Part shown: positions 34,293-43,213 of the stretch, in pieces | How the letters are laid out: every line of letters starts with the position of its first letter | Numbering within the stretch: the first letter of the stretch is position 1 | Assembly: GCA_017467275.1 (NCBI GenBank) | Contig: JAFTSN010000001.1 | Location: forward strand, 62,001 to 126,000 | Source: Clostridia bacterium | GTDB lineage: Bacteria > Bacillota > Clostridia > Christensenellales > Borkfalkiaceae | Direction of reading: 5' to 3' | DNA: 64,000 nucleotides | Translations under genes and position numbers: made by a program | The notes under the pieces: generated by a model | Seen by the model: the letters and a program-made list of their open reading frames with translations, nothing else | Databases searched by the model: none | Told to the model about the DNA's origin: nothing

Positions 34293-35174
34293 ATGTTCTA
34301 TTCGATCGAAAACAAGCTTTTAAAGGTCAGCGTGGAAACGCTCGGCGCACAGCTCAAATCCGTTTGGTCCAAGCGCACGGAAACGGAATATCTTTGGCAA
34401 CGCTCTCCCGAATACTGGAAAGGAAGCGCTCCCAATCTTTTTCCCTACATCGGCAGAAACTTCGGCGGCTCCTATTTCTACGGCGACGAGGAATACGCAA
34501 TGACGATTCACGGCGTTGCAAAAACCCGCGAATTCAAGCTTGTAAGCCGTAGCGCAACAAGGCTTACCTTCCTTTTGGAGGAAGACGAAACCTCTTTAAA
34601 GGAATATCCTTTCCGCTTCCGTTTTTACATCGTATACGAGCTTGAGGGCGAAAAACTCAAAACGACCTATCAGGTGGAAAATACCGACGAAAAAACGCTT
34701 ATTTTCGCGCTCGGAGGACACCCCGGCTTCAACGTGCCGTTTGGCGAACAAGGCGTTTTCGAGGATTACTATCTCGAATTTGCGGAAAAATCCAACGTCT
34801 GTCAGCTCACCTGCAGCGAGAACAAATTCATGTCGGGCAAGAGAATTCCGTTTGCGCTCGAGGAGGGCGTGAAGCTTCCCTTAAAGCACGAGCTTTTCGA
34901 TAACGACGCGATTATCCTCGGCTCGACCTGCCGCAGAGTGCACTTAAAGAGCAAGGCGACAAGCCGCTATATCACCGTCGAATATCCCGATTTCAAATAC
35001 CTCGGAATCTGGCAGACGGCAACGCCCGACACGCCGTTCGTGTGCATTGAGCCGTGGTCGGCTCTTCCTGCCACCGAGGGAAAGAAGGACGTTTTGGAAA
35101 ACAAGGCGGATATGTACCGTCTCCCCGCGGGAAAATCCTACGAGACGGTTTGGACAATCTCCATCAACGAATAA
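34293..35174 (+). CDS. Aldose 1-epimerase family protein, LacX-like
   Basis: A 293-residue beta-sandwich mutarotase-like protein from ATG 34293 (AGGAG seven bases upstream). WQRSPEYWKGSAPNLFPYIG near the N-terminus, TIHGVAKTREF, ALGGHPGFNVPF and the C-terminal FVCIEPWSALPATEGK match the LacX-like branch of the galactose mutarotase family. It probably interconverts anomers of a hexose or sugar phosphate. It is distinct from the canonical GalM at 40247-41299. Confidence 0.88.
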   Translation: MFYSIENKLLKVSVETLGAQLKSVWSKRTETEYLWQRSPEYWKGSAPNLFPYIGRNFGGSYFYGDEEYAMTIHGVAKTREFKLVSRSATRLTFLLEEDETSLKEYPFRFRFYIVYELEGEKLKTTYQVENTDEKTLIFALGGHPGFNVPFGEQGVFEDYYLEFAEKSNVCQLTCSENKFMSGKRIPFALEEGVKLPLKHELFDNDAIILGSTCRRVHLKSKATSRYITVEYPDFKYLGIWQTATPDTPFVCIEPWSALPATEGKKDVLENKADMYRLPAGKSYETVWTISINE

Positions 35175-35191
35175 TTCCGTTTTTTTACAGC

Positions 35192-35237
35192 AAAAACACC
35201 CGACGGGTTGATTTACCCGTCGGGTGTTTCGTTTTTT
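35192..35237. terminator. Strong bidirectional terminator
   Basis: AAAACACCCGACGGGT pairs with ACCCGTCGGGTGTTT around a short loop, between the converging mutarotase and phosphoesterase genes. Confidence 0.88.
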
Positions 35238-35244
35238 GTTTGAG

Positions 35245-35715
35245 TTATTCGCCGATGATCACGGGGTGCGCCTTGCCGTCCTTGAAAGTGATATACGCAT
35301 AGCTTCCACCGAAAAAGGGAGGCAGCTTCATTGACCCGGGATTAACGAGCGTCACGCCATCCACCTCCGCAATCTCTGCGCGGTGGGTATGCCCGAACAG
35401 TGCAAGCTGACAGCCGCGCGACTTCGCCTCCTCGGCGAGCCTAAAAAGTTCCCACTTCACGCGATAGGCGTCGCCGTGGCAGAAAAAGATCTTCACGCCC
35501 TCAATCTCAAGCTCCCCCTCGCGAGGTGCCCTTGCAAGGTCGCAATTTCCGCGGCAGACGAAAGTCTTTTTAGGATAGAGCGCAAGCACCTCGGACATAT
35601 CGAGCGCGCCGTCACCCAAGTGTAAGATATAATCACATTCTTTGAACGCACCCTCGAGCCGCCATACGTTGTCCCTATGCCCGTGGGTATCCGACAAAAC
35701 GATCATCGTTTTCAT
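35245..35715 (-). CDS. YfcE/MJ0936-type metallophosphoesterase
   Basis: A 156-residue compact phosphodiesterase. VLSDTHGHRDNVWRLEGAF, YILHLGDGALD, VCRGNCDLA, FFCHGDAYRV and LFGHTHRAEI are the five metal-binding blocks; the end LVNPGSMKLPPFFGGSYAYI is typical of the YfcE family. It probably hydrolyses phosphodiesters, with unknown physiological substrate. It overlaps the rdgB stop by 4 bases, a common pairing in Firmicutes. Confidence 0.9.
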   Translation of the reverse strand: MKTMIVLSDTHGHRDNVWRLEGAFKECDYILHLGDGALDMSEVLALYPKKTFVCRGNCDLARAPREGELEIEGVKIFFCHGDAYRVKWELFRLAEEAKSRGCQLALFGHTHRAEIAEVDGVTLVNPGSMKLPPFFGGSYAYITFKDGKAHPVIIGE

Positions 35716-36314
35716 TGCTTTTCCCCTTTCGTCAAATCGCCGTCCAAGAGCTCATAGAGCTTTTTCAGTGCGCGATAACGGTGAGAAACGGAGTTTTTCT
35801 CCTCGGGCGTAGCTTGACCGAACGATTTTTTTAGATCGTCGCTATAAAAAATGCAGTCGTAGCCGAAGCCGCCGTCGCCGTCCTCCTCAAAGAGCACCTT
35901 TCCATACGTTCTGCCCTCGACGACGAATTTTCTGCCGTCGGGATAGACAAGCGCGATCGCGCTTTTAAAGTAGGCGCTCCGATCGGCTTTTCCTTCGAGA
36001 TTTTTAATGAGCAGATCACGATTGGCTTTATCGTCGCCGTGACCGCCCGCATAACGTGCGCTATAGATCCCAGGCGCACCGTCGAGCGCAACGGCGCAAA
36101 TCCCGCTATCGTCAGCAAGCGCAGTGACGCCTAGCGCCTTTGCCACGGCTTCCGCCTTTAAAAGCGCGTTCTCCTCAAAGGTTGTTCCCGTCTCCTCGAC
36201 CTCGCCCGAAAACCCCGCTTGCTTTTGCGAAACGACCTCGAAAAAAGGAAATATTTCCTGAATTTCTCTCAATTTGTGCGCGTTGCCCGAAGCAACAACC
36301 AATTTTTCTCTCAT
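35712..36314 (-). CDS. rdgB: dITP/XTP pyrophosphatase (RdgB/HAM1)
   Basis: A 200-residue house-cleaning nucleotidase. VVASGNAHKLREIQEIF at the N-terminus, GTTFEENALLKAEAVAK, TALADDSGICAVALDGAPGIYSARYAG (read here in parts) and DGGFGYDCIFY are the Ham1 motifs. It removes deaminated purine triphosphates from the nucleotide pool. It lies one base after the metal ATPase stop and overlaps the phosphoesterase, so it is transcribed from the ArsR-controlled promoter unless an internal promoter exists. Confidence 0.95.
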   Translation of the reverse strand: MREKLVVASGNAHKLREIQEIFPFFEVVSQKQAGFSGEVEETGTTFEENALLKAEAVAKALGVTALADDSGICAVALDGAPGIYSARYAGGHGDDKANRDLLIKNLEGKADRSAYFKSAIALVYPDGRKFVVEGRTYGKVLFEEDGDGGFGYDCIFYSDDLKKSFGQATPEEKNSVSHRYRALKKLYELLDGDLTKGEKQ

Positions 36315-36315
36315 G

Positions 36316-38667
36316 TTATTTTTCTCCTTTGATTTTCCATCTCATACGAAGCGAATTCAACACCGCAAGCAACATCACGCCGACGTCGGCAAACACCGCA
36401 AGCCACAAAGGAAGCCCGAAAAATCCCCCGATCATAAACGCCGCCTTTGCCGCGATCGCAAATACGATATTCTGCGCGACGATCTTCCGCGTTTTCCGTG
36501 CGATACGAAGCGCCTTGGGCACAGCGGACAGATTGTCTGAAATAAGCACCAGATCCGAAGCCTCCACCGCCGCCGCGCTTCCCAGCTTGCCCATAGAAAC
36601 GGCGCAATCTGCCGCCACCATAACAGGTGCGTCGTTGATACCGTCGCCCACGTACATAAGCTTGCCGTGCTCTCTCAGCTGTTCTGCTTTTTTTAGCTTA
36701 TCGGCGGGCAGAAGCTCGGCGCTGATCTCGTCCATACCCCCCTCGTCTGCAATTTTTCGAGCACGTTTTTCTCCATCGCCCGTCAGCATGACCGTCCGAT
36801 CGATCCCGAGCATTTTCAGTTCTTCAATCACCGCTCGCGCTTCGGGGCGGATTTTATCCCCGATTTCAATCGAACCCAGGTATTTCCCCTCCTTTGCAAG
36901 GTAGACAACGGTGTTCACGCTCTCTATCTCCTCGAAAAGGATCCCGTTTTCTTTGAGAAGCGCGGCATTCCCCGCCAAAATTTTCCCCTCTGGCGAATCG
37001 GCTTCCAGTCCCCGCCCCGCAATTTCTTTAATTTCCATGGGAGCATGGTCTTGGCGAACGTAGTTTTCATGCCTTAAAAAGGCTTTCGCAATGGGGTGCG
37101 ACGATCCGCTCTCCACCCTTGCCGCCGTTTTAAAGAGCGCGTCTTCGGAAACGCCCGAGGCGGGAGAGAGTTTTAATATCTCAAAATCGCCGAGCGTGAG
37201 CGTTCCCGTCTTATCGAACGCGACTATTTTCACTTTTGCCGCCTCGTCAAGATAGGTTGCGCCCTTGACTAAAATACCGTTTCTCGCACAGCTCCCGATT
37301 CCCGAAAAATAGGTGAGCGGAACAGAAATAATCAGCGCGCACGGACAAGAAATTACGAGCAGATTAAGCGCGATACTAACACGTTCTCCGAGATAATCAG
37401 TATATGCGCCGCCCCCGATCCAAAGATCGATCACAGGCAGTAAAAACGCAATCAGAAGCGCGATTACACAAACGGCGGGCGTATAATAGCGCGCAAATTT
37501 TGTAATAAATTTTTCGGGCGCGGCTTTTTTCGCCGTCGAATTTTCGACAAGATCGAGAATTTTTGCCACTGCGCTGTCCTCGTAGGGCTTTTCAACCCGC
37601 ATTTCAAAGACCCCGCCCGCATTGATACAACCCGATAAAACGTTTTCGCCTGCCGTCATTTCTTTAAGCTCGGCTTCGCCCGTCAAAGACTTCACGTCAA
37701 GCGTGGCAACCCCGCTTAAAAGCACGCCGTCAGCGGGAATTCTTTCCCCTGCCTTAACAAGAACAACGTCGCCTGCCTTGAGCTCCTCGGGGCGCACCTT
37801 TCGCTGTTCGCCATTTTTAAGAAGGGTTGCCTCCTCGCTCTTGAGTTCCATGAGCTTAGCAACCGATTTTCGCGACGAGCCGACGGCAATGGCTTGCAAC
37901 AGCTCGCCCGTCTGATATAGGAGCATAACGGCAACCCCCTCACCGTACTCACCGAGACAAACCGCACCGACGGAAGCAACCGTCATCAAAAAGTTCTCGT
38001 CAAAAATTTTTCCGCGCGCCACGTTCTTTGCCGTTGAAATCAAAACGGGATAACCGACCGAAAAATACGCCGCCGCAAACGAAGCGTAGATTGCGATTTT
38101 TTGTGCGATGTTTGGAGTCTTTATAAACAGCTCAAGCAAAAATCCCAACATAAACAGCACGGCGGAAACGGAAATTTGAATAATTTCTTTTAAATGCGAC
38201 TGTTTTTTGGGCGCAACCTCGTCGCCGTTTAAAACTTCCACCTTTTCAAATTTATTCGCTCTGCTTACGACCCGCCGCACGGCGTTTTCGTCCTCCGCCT
38301 CCAACAAAATCGTTTGCGTGGCAAAATCTACCTGCACGCTTTTCACGCCCGAAAGTTTTTTGAGCTCGTCCTCGAGATCCATCGCACATGCCGCACAGTG
38401 CAAATTTTTAAGACGCAACAGGATTTTTCCGTCAAGGCGGGTAGACGAAAACTGTTCGCTCTCCCCCAAGACCCGTACTTCTTCAAAATGATTGGCTTTA
38501 TCTTTGACCGCTTCAAGCACGCTTTCGTCCTCGTATTCGACAGTCAACGTCTGATTGACGAAAGCGATACTCGCCGAGATCACGCCCGCGGTTGCGGCAA
38601 TTTCCTCCTCGAGCTCCGCCGCGCATCCTGCGCAGTCCAGCCCCGTGAGCTGTAATTTCTTTTTCAT
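36316..38667 (-). CDS. Heavy-metal P-type ATPase (Zn/Cd/Pb type) with two HMA domains
   Basis: A 783-residue P1B ATPase. Two N-terminal metal-binding domains carry GLDCAGCAAELEEEI (about residue 9) and LHCAACAMDLEDELK (about 90). The core has the LTGEAELKEM actuator motif, the membrane CPC in VISCPCALIISVPL, the phosphorylation site FDKTGTLTLGDF, an HP-containing SGSSHPIAKAF and the hinge YVGDGINDAPVMVAA. The CPC plus the DVGVML tail near the end fits the divalent Zn/Cd/Pb exporters (CadA/ZntA-like) more than copper pumps. It overlaps the ArsR-type regulator gene by 4 bases. Confidence 0.93.
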   Translation of the reverse strand: MKKKLQLTGLDCAGCAAELEEEIAATAGVISASIAFVNQTLTVEYEDESVLEAVKDKANHFEEVRVLGESEQFSSTRLDGKILLRLKNLHCAACAMDLEDELKKLSGVKSVQVDFATQTILLEAEDENAVRRVVSRANKFEKVEVLNGDEVAPKKQSHLKEIIQISVSAVLFMLGFLLELFIKTPNIAQKIAIYASFAAAYFSVGYPVLISTAKNVARGKIFDENFLMTVASVGAVCLGEYGEGVAVMLLYQTGELLQAIAVGSSRKSVAKLMELKSEEATLLKNGEQRKVRPEELKAGDVVLVKAGERIPADGVLLSGVATLDVKSLTGEAELKEMTAGENVLSGCINAGGVFEMRVEKPYEDSAVAKILDLVENSTAKKAAPEKFITKFARYYTPAVCVIALLIAFLLPVIDLWIGGGAYTDYLGERVSIALNLLVISCPCALIISVPLTYFSGIGSCARNGILVKGATYLDEAAKVKIVAFDKTGTLTLGDFEILKLSPASGVSEDALFKTAARVESGSSHPIAKAFLRHENYVRQDHAPMEIKEIAGRGLEADSPEGKILAGNAALLKENGILFEEIESVNTVVYLAKEGKYLGSIEIGDKIRPEARAVIEELKMLGIDRTVMLTGDGEKRARKIADEGGMDEISAELLPADKLKKAEQLREHGKLMYVGDGINDAPVMVAADCAVSMGKLGSAAAVEASDLVLISDNLSAVPKALRIARKTRKIVAQNIVFAIAAKAAFMIGGFFGLPLWLAVFADVGVMLLAVLNSLRMRWKIKGEK

Positions 38668-39026
38668 ATTTCGCCTCCGCAGCTCATATGTTCCTCACTC
38701 ATTTCGAGAATCTTTAAAATATGCGCGTCGGCGAGAGAATATAAGACGTTCTGCCCCTCCCGTCTGCATTTGATAACGCGGTTATCCTTGAGCACGCGAA
38801 GCTGATGACTCACCGCGCTCTGCGTACCGCCGCACGCTTCCACGATATGATACACGCAAAGCTCGCCCTCTTTGAGCGCAAGCACGATTTTCATTCTCGA
38901 CGGCTCGGCAAGCACGCGAAACATGTTGCACACCCGCTCAAGCCCCTCTCCGCTCGGCATATTGTTTTTTGCCCGCAAGGCAAGCGCCTCATGCTCGCTA
39001 TCATGCCCGCAATTGTCTTTTATCAT
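38664..39026 (-). CDS. ArsR/SmtB family metal-responsive repressor
   Basis: A 120-residue winged-helix repressor from ATG 39026 (AGGAG seven bases upstream). Core motifs are FRVLAEPSRMKIVLALKEGE, LCVYHIVEACGGTQSAVSHQ and LRVLKDNRVIKCRREGQNVL. It has the ELCVYHI cysteine typical of CadC/CzrA-like proteins, a GHDSEHE stretch near the N-terminus and a HMSCGGEI tail that could add metal ligands. It should repress its own operon until Zn/Cd/Pb is present; a matching operator lies over its promoter. Confidence 0.92.
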   Translation of the reverse strand: MIKDNCGHDSEHEALALRAKNNMPSGEGLERVCNMFRVLAEPSRMKIVLALKEGELCVYHIVEACGGTQSAVSHQLRVLKDNRVIKCRREGQNVLYSLADAHILKILEMSEEHMSCGGEI

Positions 39027-39063
39027 ATTTTTTCTCCTTTGCCTGTTCTTAAAAATATGAATG

Positions 39064-39111
39064 TATATGAACAAGTATTCATATTTTAATATTTTTAAGA
39101 TTTTTTGTCAA
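39064..39111 (-). promoter_or_regulatory. Metal-regulated promoter with SmtB-type operator
   Basis: Minus-strand TTGACA (39106-39111), 17 bases, TAAAAT (39083-39088). Immediately downstream and overlapping the -10 is an imperfect palindrome at 39065-39084, ATATGAA-N6-TTCATAT, the TGAA-N6-TTCA form bound by ArsR/SmtB repressors. Confidence 0.75.
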
Positions 39112-39150
39112 GCAAACGAGGCTTATTTTTGATATTTTTTATTTTGAGCG

Positions 39151-39180
39151 CAAAAAAACGGAGGCTCCACGTCCTCCGTT
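39151..39180 (-). terminator. Terminator after trpS
   Basis: On the minus strand AACGGAGG pairs with CCTCCGTT and is followed by a run of seven T. Confidence 0.8.
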
Positions 39181-39187
39181 CTTCTCG

Positions 39188-40234
39188 TTAGTTCTTAAAA
39201 TAATCGATTTTCATCGCCCGTTTGACGTCAGCAAGCGTTTCCGCCGCCGCGGCTTTCGCCTCCTCGCTTCCCTTACGGAGAATTTCCCAAATCGCGGGAA
39301 TATCCTTGGCGAGCGCCTCTCTGCGCGTCCTGATCGGCTCCAACGTCTCCTGCAAAACGGCGTTCAAAAACTTCTTGACCTTCATATCCCCAAGACCGCC
39401 GCGCTCATAGTGCGCTTTCATCTCCTCGAGATTGGCATATTCGGGCAGATACCGCTCAAAATGCCCGTCGCAAGCAAAGGCATCCAGATAGATAAAGGTG
39501 GGATTGTTTTCCGTATTGCCGGGATCGGTTACCTTGAGGTGGTTGGGATCGGTGTACATGCTCATGACCTTGCGCTTGATCTCGTCGGCACTGTCCGAAA
39601 GATAAATACAGTTCCCGAGGGACTTACTCATTTTTGCCATACCGTCCGTTCCCGGGAGGCGCAAGCACGACTTATTCTCGGGCAGAACGGCTTTCGGCTC
39701 GACGAGCGTTTCGCCATAGAGTCCGTTAAAGCTTCTAACGATCTCTCTCGCTTGCTCGATCATGGGAAGCTGATCGCCGCCCACGGGCACGACGTTTGCC
39801 TTAAACGCCGTGATATCCGCCGTCTGCGAAATGGGATAGGTCAAGAATCCCACAGGCAAAGACAACTCGAAATTCTTCTGCTTGATCTCGGCTTTTACCG
39901 TCGGATTTCGCTCCAATCTCGAGAGCGTGACAAGATTCATATAATAGAACGTGAGCTCGGTGAGCTCGGCAACGTGGGACTGAATGAACACGGTCGATTT
40001 ATTCGGGTCGATACCGCAGGAGAAATAATCGAGCGCGACCTCCGTGATATTCGCCCGCACCCGCTCGGGCTCGGCGAAATTATCCGTGAGCGCCTGTGCG
40101 TCCGCGATCATGACGTAGATCTTATCGAACTTGCCGCTGTTTTGTAGCTCCACACGACGGCGAAGAGACCCGACGTAATGCCCGATATGCAGCTTTCCCG
40201 TCGGACGGTCGCCTGTCAAAATGATATTTTTCAT
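39188..40234 (-). CDS. trpS: Tryptophanyl-tRNA synthetase
   Basis: A 348-residue class I synthetase. The HIGH-equivalent is [18 protein letters not shown], the KMSKS signature is [15 protein letters not shown], and [20 protein letters not shown] is characteristic of TrpS. It charges tRNA-Trp. I use ATG 40234 (AGAGGT about seven bases upstream) over a TTG at 40240. It follows galM by 12 bases, sharing its promoter; no T-box leader is visible. Confidence 0.96.
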   Translation of the reverse strand: MKNIILTGDRPTGKLHIGHYVGSLRRRVELQNSGKFDKIYVMIADAQALTDNFAEPERVRANITEVALDYFSCGIDPNKSTVFIQSHVAELTELTFYYMNLVTLSRLERNPTVKAEIKQKNFELSLPVGFLTYPISQTADITAFKANVVPVGGDQLPMIEQAREIVRSFNGLYGETLVEPKAVLPENKSCLRLPGTDGMAKMSKSLGNCIYLSDSADEIKRKVMSMYTDPNHLKVTDPGNTENNPTFIYLDAFACDGHFERYLPEYANLEEMKAHYERGGLGDMKVKKFLNAVLQETLEPIRTRREALAKDIPAIWEILRKGSEEAKAAAAETLADVKRAMKIDYFKN

Positions 40235-40246
40235 TTTCAAACCTCT

Positions 40247-41299
40247 TTATTTTCTAACCGAAAACGCATACTGCGCGCTGAAATGATAGACCTCGCCCGC
40301 CGCATAAATCGAAGATCCGTAAGCGGCGTATTCGGGCACGTTCACGTTGTTGGGAATCGCCTGCGTTTCGAGGCAAAGCGCTCCGCAACGCCCGTATTTC
40401 ACGCCCATTTTACCGACTTGACTGAGCCCGTTGCCCGCATAGAGCTGCACCGCGGGCATATTCGTATAGCACTTCATTTCAATCCCGCTCACGGGGCTAT
40501 ATAAAACGCCGTAGGGCGCGGTCTTATCGCGGTTTTTATCAAACACAAAGCAATGGTCAAAGCCGCCGCCGATTTGGAGGTCGGGATCGCTTTCAAGATA
40601 CTTATCCCCCTCGCCGACCGTCTTAGGCGAAGTGAAATCAAACGGAGTCCCCTTGACCGCGCGGAACTCGCCGTGGGGAATGAGTTCGCCGTCCGTCGCC
40701 GCAATATAAGGCGCGTCGAGCATGAGCTCGTGATCGAGAATCGTCTTGCCGTCGCCGCTCAAATTGAAATAGGCGTGGTTGGTGAGATTGATCGCCGTCT
40801 TTTTATCGGATACGGCGGTATACTCGATGCCGAGCACGCCGTTTTTCATGGTGTAGACGACTTTAACCTCTAAATTCCCGGGATAGTTTTCCTCCCCGTC
40901 GGGCGAAAGAAGGCTCAAAACGAGCTTTTCCCCGTCAATCTCCGACGCCCAAGTCTTTTTATCGAAACCGACCTTTCCGCCGTGCAAATGATTGCTCCGA
41001 TCGTTGATATAGAGCTTATACTCCGTTCCGTCGATGGTTAAAGAGCCCTTGTCGATACGGTTTCCGAAACGTCCGATGAGCGCGTTTAAATACCCGCCGT
41101 TATTTTCAAACCCTGCCACGTCGTCATAGCCGATCAAAACGTCGGTGGGATTTCCGTTTTTATCGGGAACAATAATATTCAAAATGATCCCGCCGTAGTC
41201 TAAAACCGTCGCAGAATACGCGCCGTCTTTGAGCGTGAACGCATACACGCTACGCCCGTCCTTCGTTGTTCCGAATAAGCTTTTGGTAATCTCCGTCAT
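40247..41299 (-). CDS. galM: Aldose 1-epimerase (galactose mutarotase)
   Basis: A 350-residue mutarotase from ATG 41299 (GGGAG eight bases upstream). ALIGRFGNRIDKGSLTIDG, NDRSNHLHGGKVGFDKKTW, NLTNHAYFNLSGDG (histidine catalyst) and DHCFVFDKN, followed by a CLETQAIPN glutamate region, match GalM. It interconverts alpha and beta anomers of aldoses. Co-transcribed with trpS. Confidence 0.94.
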   Translation of the reverse strand: MTEITKSLFGTTKDGRSVYAFTLKDGAYSATVLDYGGIILNIIVPDKNGNPTDVLIGYDDVAGFENNGGYLNALIGRFGNRIDKGSLTIDGTEYKLYINDRSNHLHGGKVGFDKKTWASEIDGEKLVLSLLSPDGEENYPGNLEVKVVYTMKNGVLGIEYTAVSDKKTAINLTNHAYFNLSGDGKTILDHELMLDAPYIAATDGELIPHGEFRAVKGTPFDFTSPKTVGEGDKYLESDPDLQIGGGFDHCFVFDKNRDKTAPYGVLYSPVSGIEMKCYTNMPAVQLYAGNGLSQVGKMGVKYGRCGALCLETQAIPNNVNVPEYAAYGSSIYAAGEVYHFSAQYAFSVRK

Positions 41300-41343
41300 A
41301 AATTTTTCTCCCAAGCCGCCTTTTTTACGGCATGTTTTTATTT

Positions 41344-41372
41344 ATTATAACATATCTTTTTTTCTTTGTAAA
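41344..41372 (-). promoter_or_regulatory. Promoter of galM-trpS
   Basis: TTTACA (41367-41372), 17 bases, TATAAT (41344-41349) on the minus strand. Confidence 0.65.
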
Positions 41373-41404
41373 TATTCCCGCGGGCTTTTTCGCAAAATAT
41401 TTGT

Positions 41405-41566
41405 ATGAAAAGGAATTTTTTGCCCTTTGCGGCACTCATGTTTCTCTGCGCAATCTTCTTCGTCGTTGCGGGTGCGCTCCTGTTTTTTCCGTCCGCACCC
41501 CAAAACGCACCCCTCCCCACGTTTGCACCCTTTTCGGGTTTTCCCGTTTTTCGGGGTATTTTTTAA
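41405..41566 (+). CDS. Possible small membrane peptide (uncertain)
   Basis: A 53-codon frame in the gap between galM and the phosphoesterase. It encodes MKRNFLPFAALMFLCAIFFV and a short proline-rich tail. The basic start plus one hydrophobic helix looks like a signal or membrane peptide, but there is no ribosome site or clear promoter, and both neighbours read in the other direction. It may be chance. Confidence 0.2.
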   Translation: MKRNFLPFAALMFLCAIFFVVAGALLFFPSAPQNAPLPTFAPFSGFPVFRGIF

Positions 41567-41569
41567 CGG

Positions 41570-42265
41570 TCAATAAATGCGCGTGAGCTTAAAATCCGTC
41601 TTATCGCAGGAGGTCAAGTGATAAGAAATTCCATTTTTCTCCGTGAAAAGCGGGAAAAACGTGGGTCCGTGCAGGTGCCCGAACACCACTTTATCTACGC
41701 CCTTTTCCTCAAACAGCGAGGTAAATAAGCTATCCTCGCGCTTTAAATTAAAGGGCGGATAATGAATGAGAGCGATCAGCTTGTCCCCCTCCTGTTTCAC
41801 ACCGTCCGCGCAACCAAGCGCCAAGCGGAAACGCTCCGCCTCCCGTCGATACAGCTTTTGATCCTGCTCCGTATAATCGGGACTCCCAGGACAAGCCCAG
41901 CCCCGCGAACCGACGATCACATAGCCGTCTAGCCGCACGCAATCGGTTTGCAGAAAAATAAACGAGGAATCGGGCGCACTGTCGCGGAGGCGTGTGATAC
42001 CGTTCCACCAGTAATCGTGGTTACCGCGGATAAACACCTTTTTTCCAGGCAGATCGGTTAAAGAGCGCAAGTCCTCGAGCGCGCCCTCCAATTTCATTGC
42101 CCAGCTGATATCGCCGGGAATGAGAACGACGTCCTCCTCCGAAACCTTTTCCCGCCAATCCGTTTTGATTTTTTCAAGGTGCCCCTCCCAATTCCCGCCG
42201 AAAATATCCATTGGCTTTTCAGCGTTTGAGGAGAGGTGCAAATCCCCGATTGCGTAAATCTTCAT
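41570..42265 (-). CDS. Calcineurin-like metallophosphoesterase
   Basis: A 231-residue cytoplasmic phosphoesterase. The metal-binding blocks are YAIGDLHLSSNAEKPMD, VLIPGDISWAMKL, FIRGNHDYWWNGI, IALIHYPPFN and VVFGHLHGPTFFPLF. Substrate unknown. The -10 box TATAAT (42273-42278) ends only six bases before the ATG, TTGCGT lies 17 bases further, and no ribosome site is present. The message is therefore probably leaderless. Confidence 0.88.
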   Translation of the reverse strand: MKIYAIGDLHLSSNAEKPMDIFGGNWEGHLEKIKTDWREKVSEEDVVLIPGDISWAMKLEGALEDLRSLTDLPGKKVFIRGNHDYWWNGITRLRDSAPDSSFIFLQTDCVRLDGYVIVGSRGWACPGSPDYTEQDQKLYRREAERFRLALGCADGVKQEGDKLIALIHYPPFNLKREDSLFTSLFEEKGVDKVVFGHLHGPTFFPLFTEKNGISYHLTSCDKTDFKLTRIY

Positions 42266-42272
42266 GCTTATA

Positions 42273-42301
42273 TTATACCAACTCCCAACGGAAAACGCAA
42301 G
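42273..42301 (-). promoter_or_regulatory. Promoter giving a probably leaderless message
   Basis: TTGCGT (42296-42301), 17 bases, TATAAT (42273-42278); transcription would start at or next to the A of the ATG at 42265. Confidence 0.55.
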
Positions 42302-42324
42302 ATTTTTTCGACGTTTTTTACGAT

Positions 42325-42366
42325 AAAAAAGCCCCTCCGAACAGATCGGAAAGGCTTTTTGTTTTT
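42325..42366 (-). terminator. Terminator after the conserved hypothetical gene
   Basis: On the minus strand AAAAAGCC with CCGA pairs with TCGG and GGCTTTTTT (small internal mismatch), followed by T-rich sequence. Confidence 0.7.
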
Positions 42367-42376
42367 TAAGTCCGTT

Positions 42377-43051
42377 TTAGCAGCCCGAATTCCCCTTACC
42401 ACCGCAAGGCGTGTGGTTGGAATGGGGATAGAGGGGCAACTCAAAGAAGCCCGAGCAGATCTCGTGCGAGAATTCCTGCATGGGTGGAATCGCACAATAG
42501 CCGTAGGACGGAACGAGGATTTCCACAGGCATGGAAATCTTCAAAATGACGGTTAAGCAAAGGCTTGCCGTGAACGTGTTGTTGGAGCTATTGAAAACCG
42601 CCTCGGGCGCCACCACACTCATGACCCCTTTCACCGTGAACGGCATGATTGAGGGCGAGGGCACGAACAGCAAAACGTCCTCGTTAACAGACACGGAAGA
42701 AGTGGCTTTGCCCTCTCTGCCCTCCGCGTCGATGTAGAGCACCTCGACGGGCACCGTGAGCGTCGCCTGTACCCGTGCACAGTTCTTATCCCCCTGACGG
42801 TCCACGTTGAGATTGGTGACCGTCGCTTCGGAAGTAAGCGAACGCGCAGAGATAAAGGTGAGCGGATATGTAGGATTTTCGGGCACGAAATCGGTGAGCG
42901 TGAGGACGTAGTTTTCGATCTGCGTCTGCTTAATGCCCGCGTCGAAAATCTTTTCCGCCTGAATACATACCTTTTCCGTCAAACCGTTCAACGGATTGCC
43001 CGTGATCGCGCCGGGGCATTTATCCGACTGAAAATTAGAAAAAAACGACAT
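42377..43051 (-). CDS. Conserved hypothetical protein, possibly spore-associated
   Basis: A 224-residue protein from ATG 43051 (AGGAGGT five bases upstream). There is no signal peptide. The N-terminus has CPGAITGNPLNGLTEKVCIQ and KIFDAGIKQTQ; the middle is beta-rich with alternating hydrophobics (RVQATLTVPVEVLYIDAEG); the C-terminus is cysteine- and glycine-rich (HTPCGGKGNSGC). I do not recognise a named family with certainty. The beta-strand pattern loosely resembles DUF3794/SPOCS spore proteins, and the Cys-rich end would suit a cross-linked coat protein, but this is inference. Confidence 0.7.
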   Translation of the reverse strand: MSFFSNFQSDKCPGAITGNPLNGLTEKVCIQAEKIFDAGIKQTQIENYVLTLTDFVPENPTYPLTFISARSLTSEATVTNLNVDRQGDKNCARVQATLTVPVEVLYIDAEGREGKATSSVSVNEDVLLFVPSPSIMPFTVKGVMSVVAPEAVFNSSNNTFTASLCLTVILKISMPVEILVPSYGYCAIPPMQEFSHEICSGFFELPLYPHSNHTPCGGKGNSGC

Positions 43052-43213
43052 GTTAACCTCCTGAACGAAATCGCCTTGCAGAAACGCCGCCCGCCGCATT
43101 TTTCATACGGGAAAGGGCGTGACCCCGTCCGTTTGCCGCAAGTTTATCCGTAATTCATTACTATTATATCGTATGCCGCGCAAAAAGTTTTTGCGACATT
43201 CTCCGCTTTCCGC

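Noticed and set aside
36140-36904. 254-codon open frame on the plus strand
   Set aside because: Spans the rdgB/metal ATPase junction in antisense and is Ser/Ala/Pro-rich; no ribosome site.
40235-40246. T-box leader for trpS
   Set aside because: Only 12 bases separate galM from trpS and no T-box consensus is present ahead of galM.
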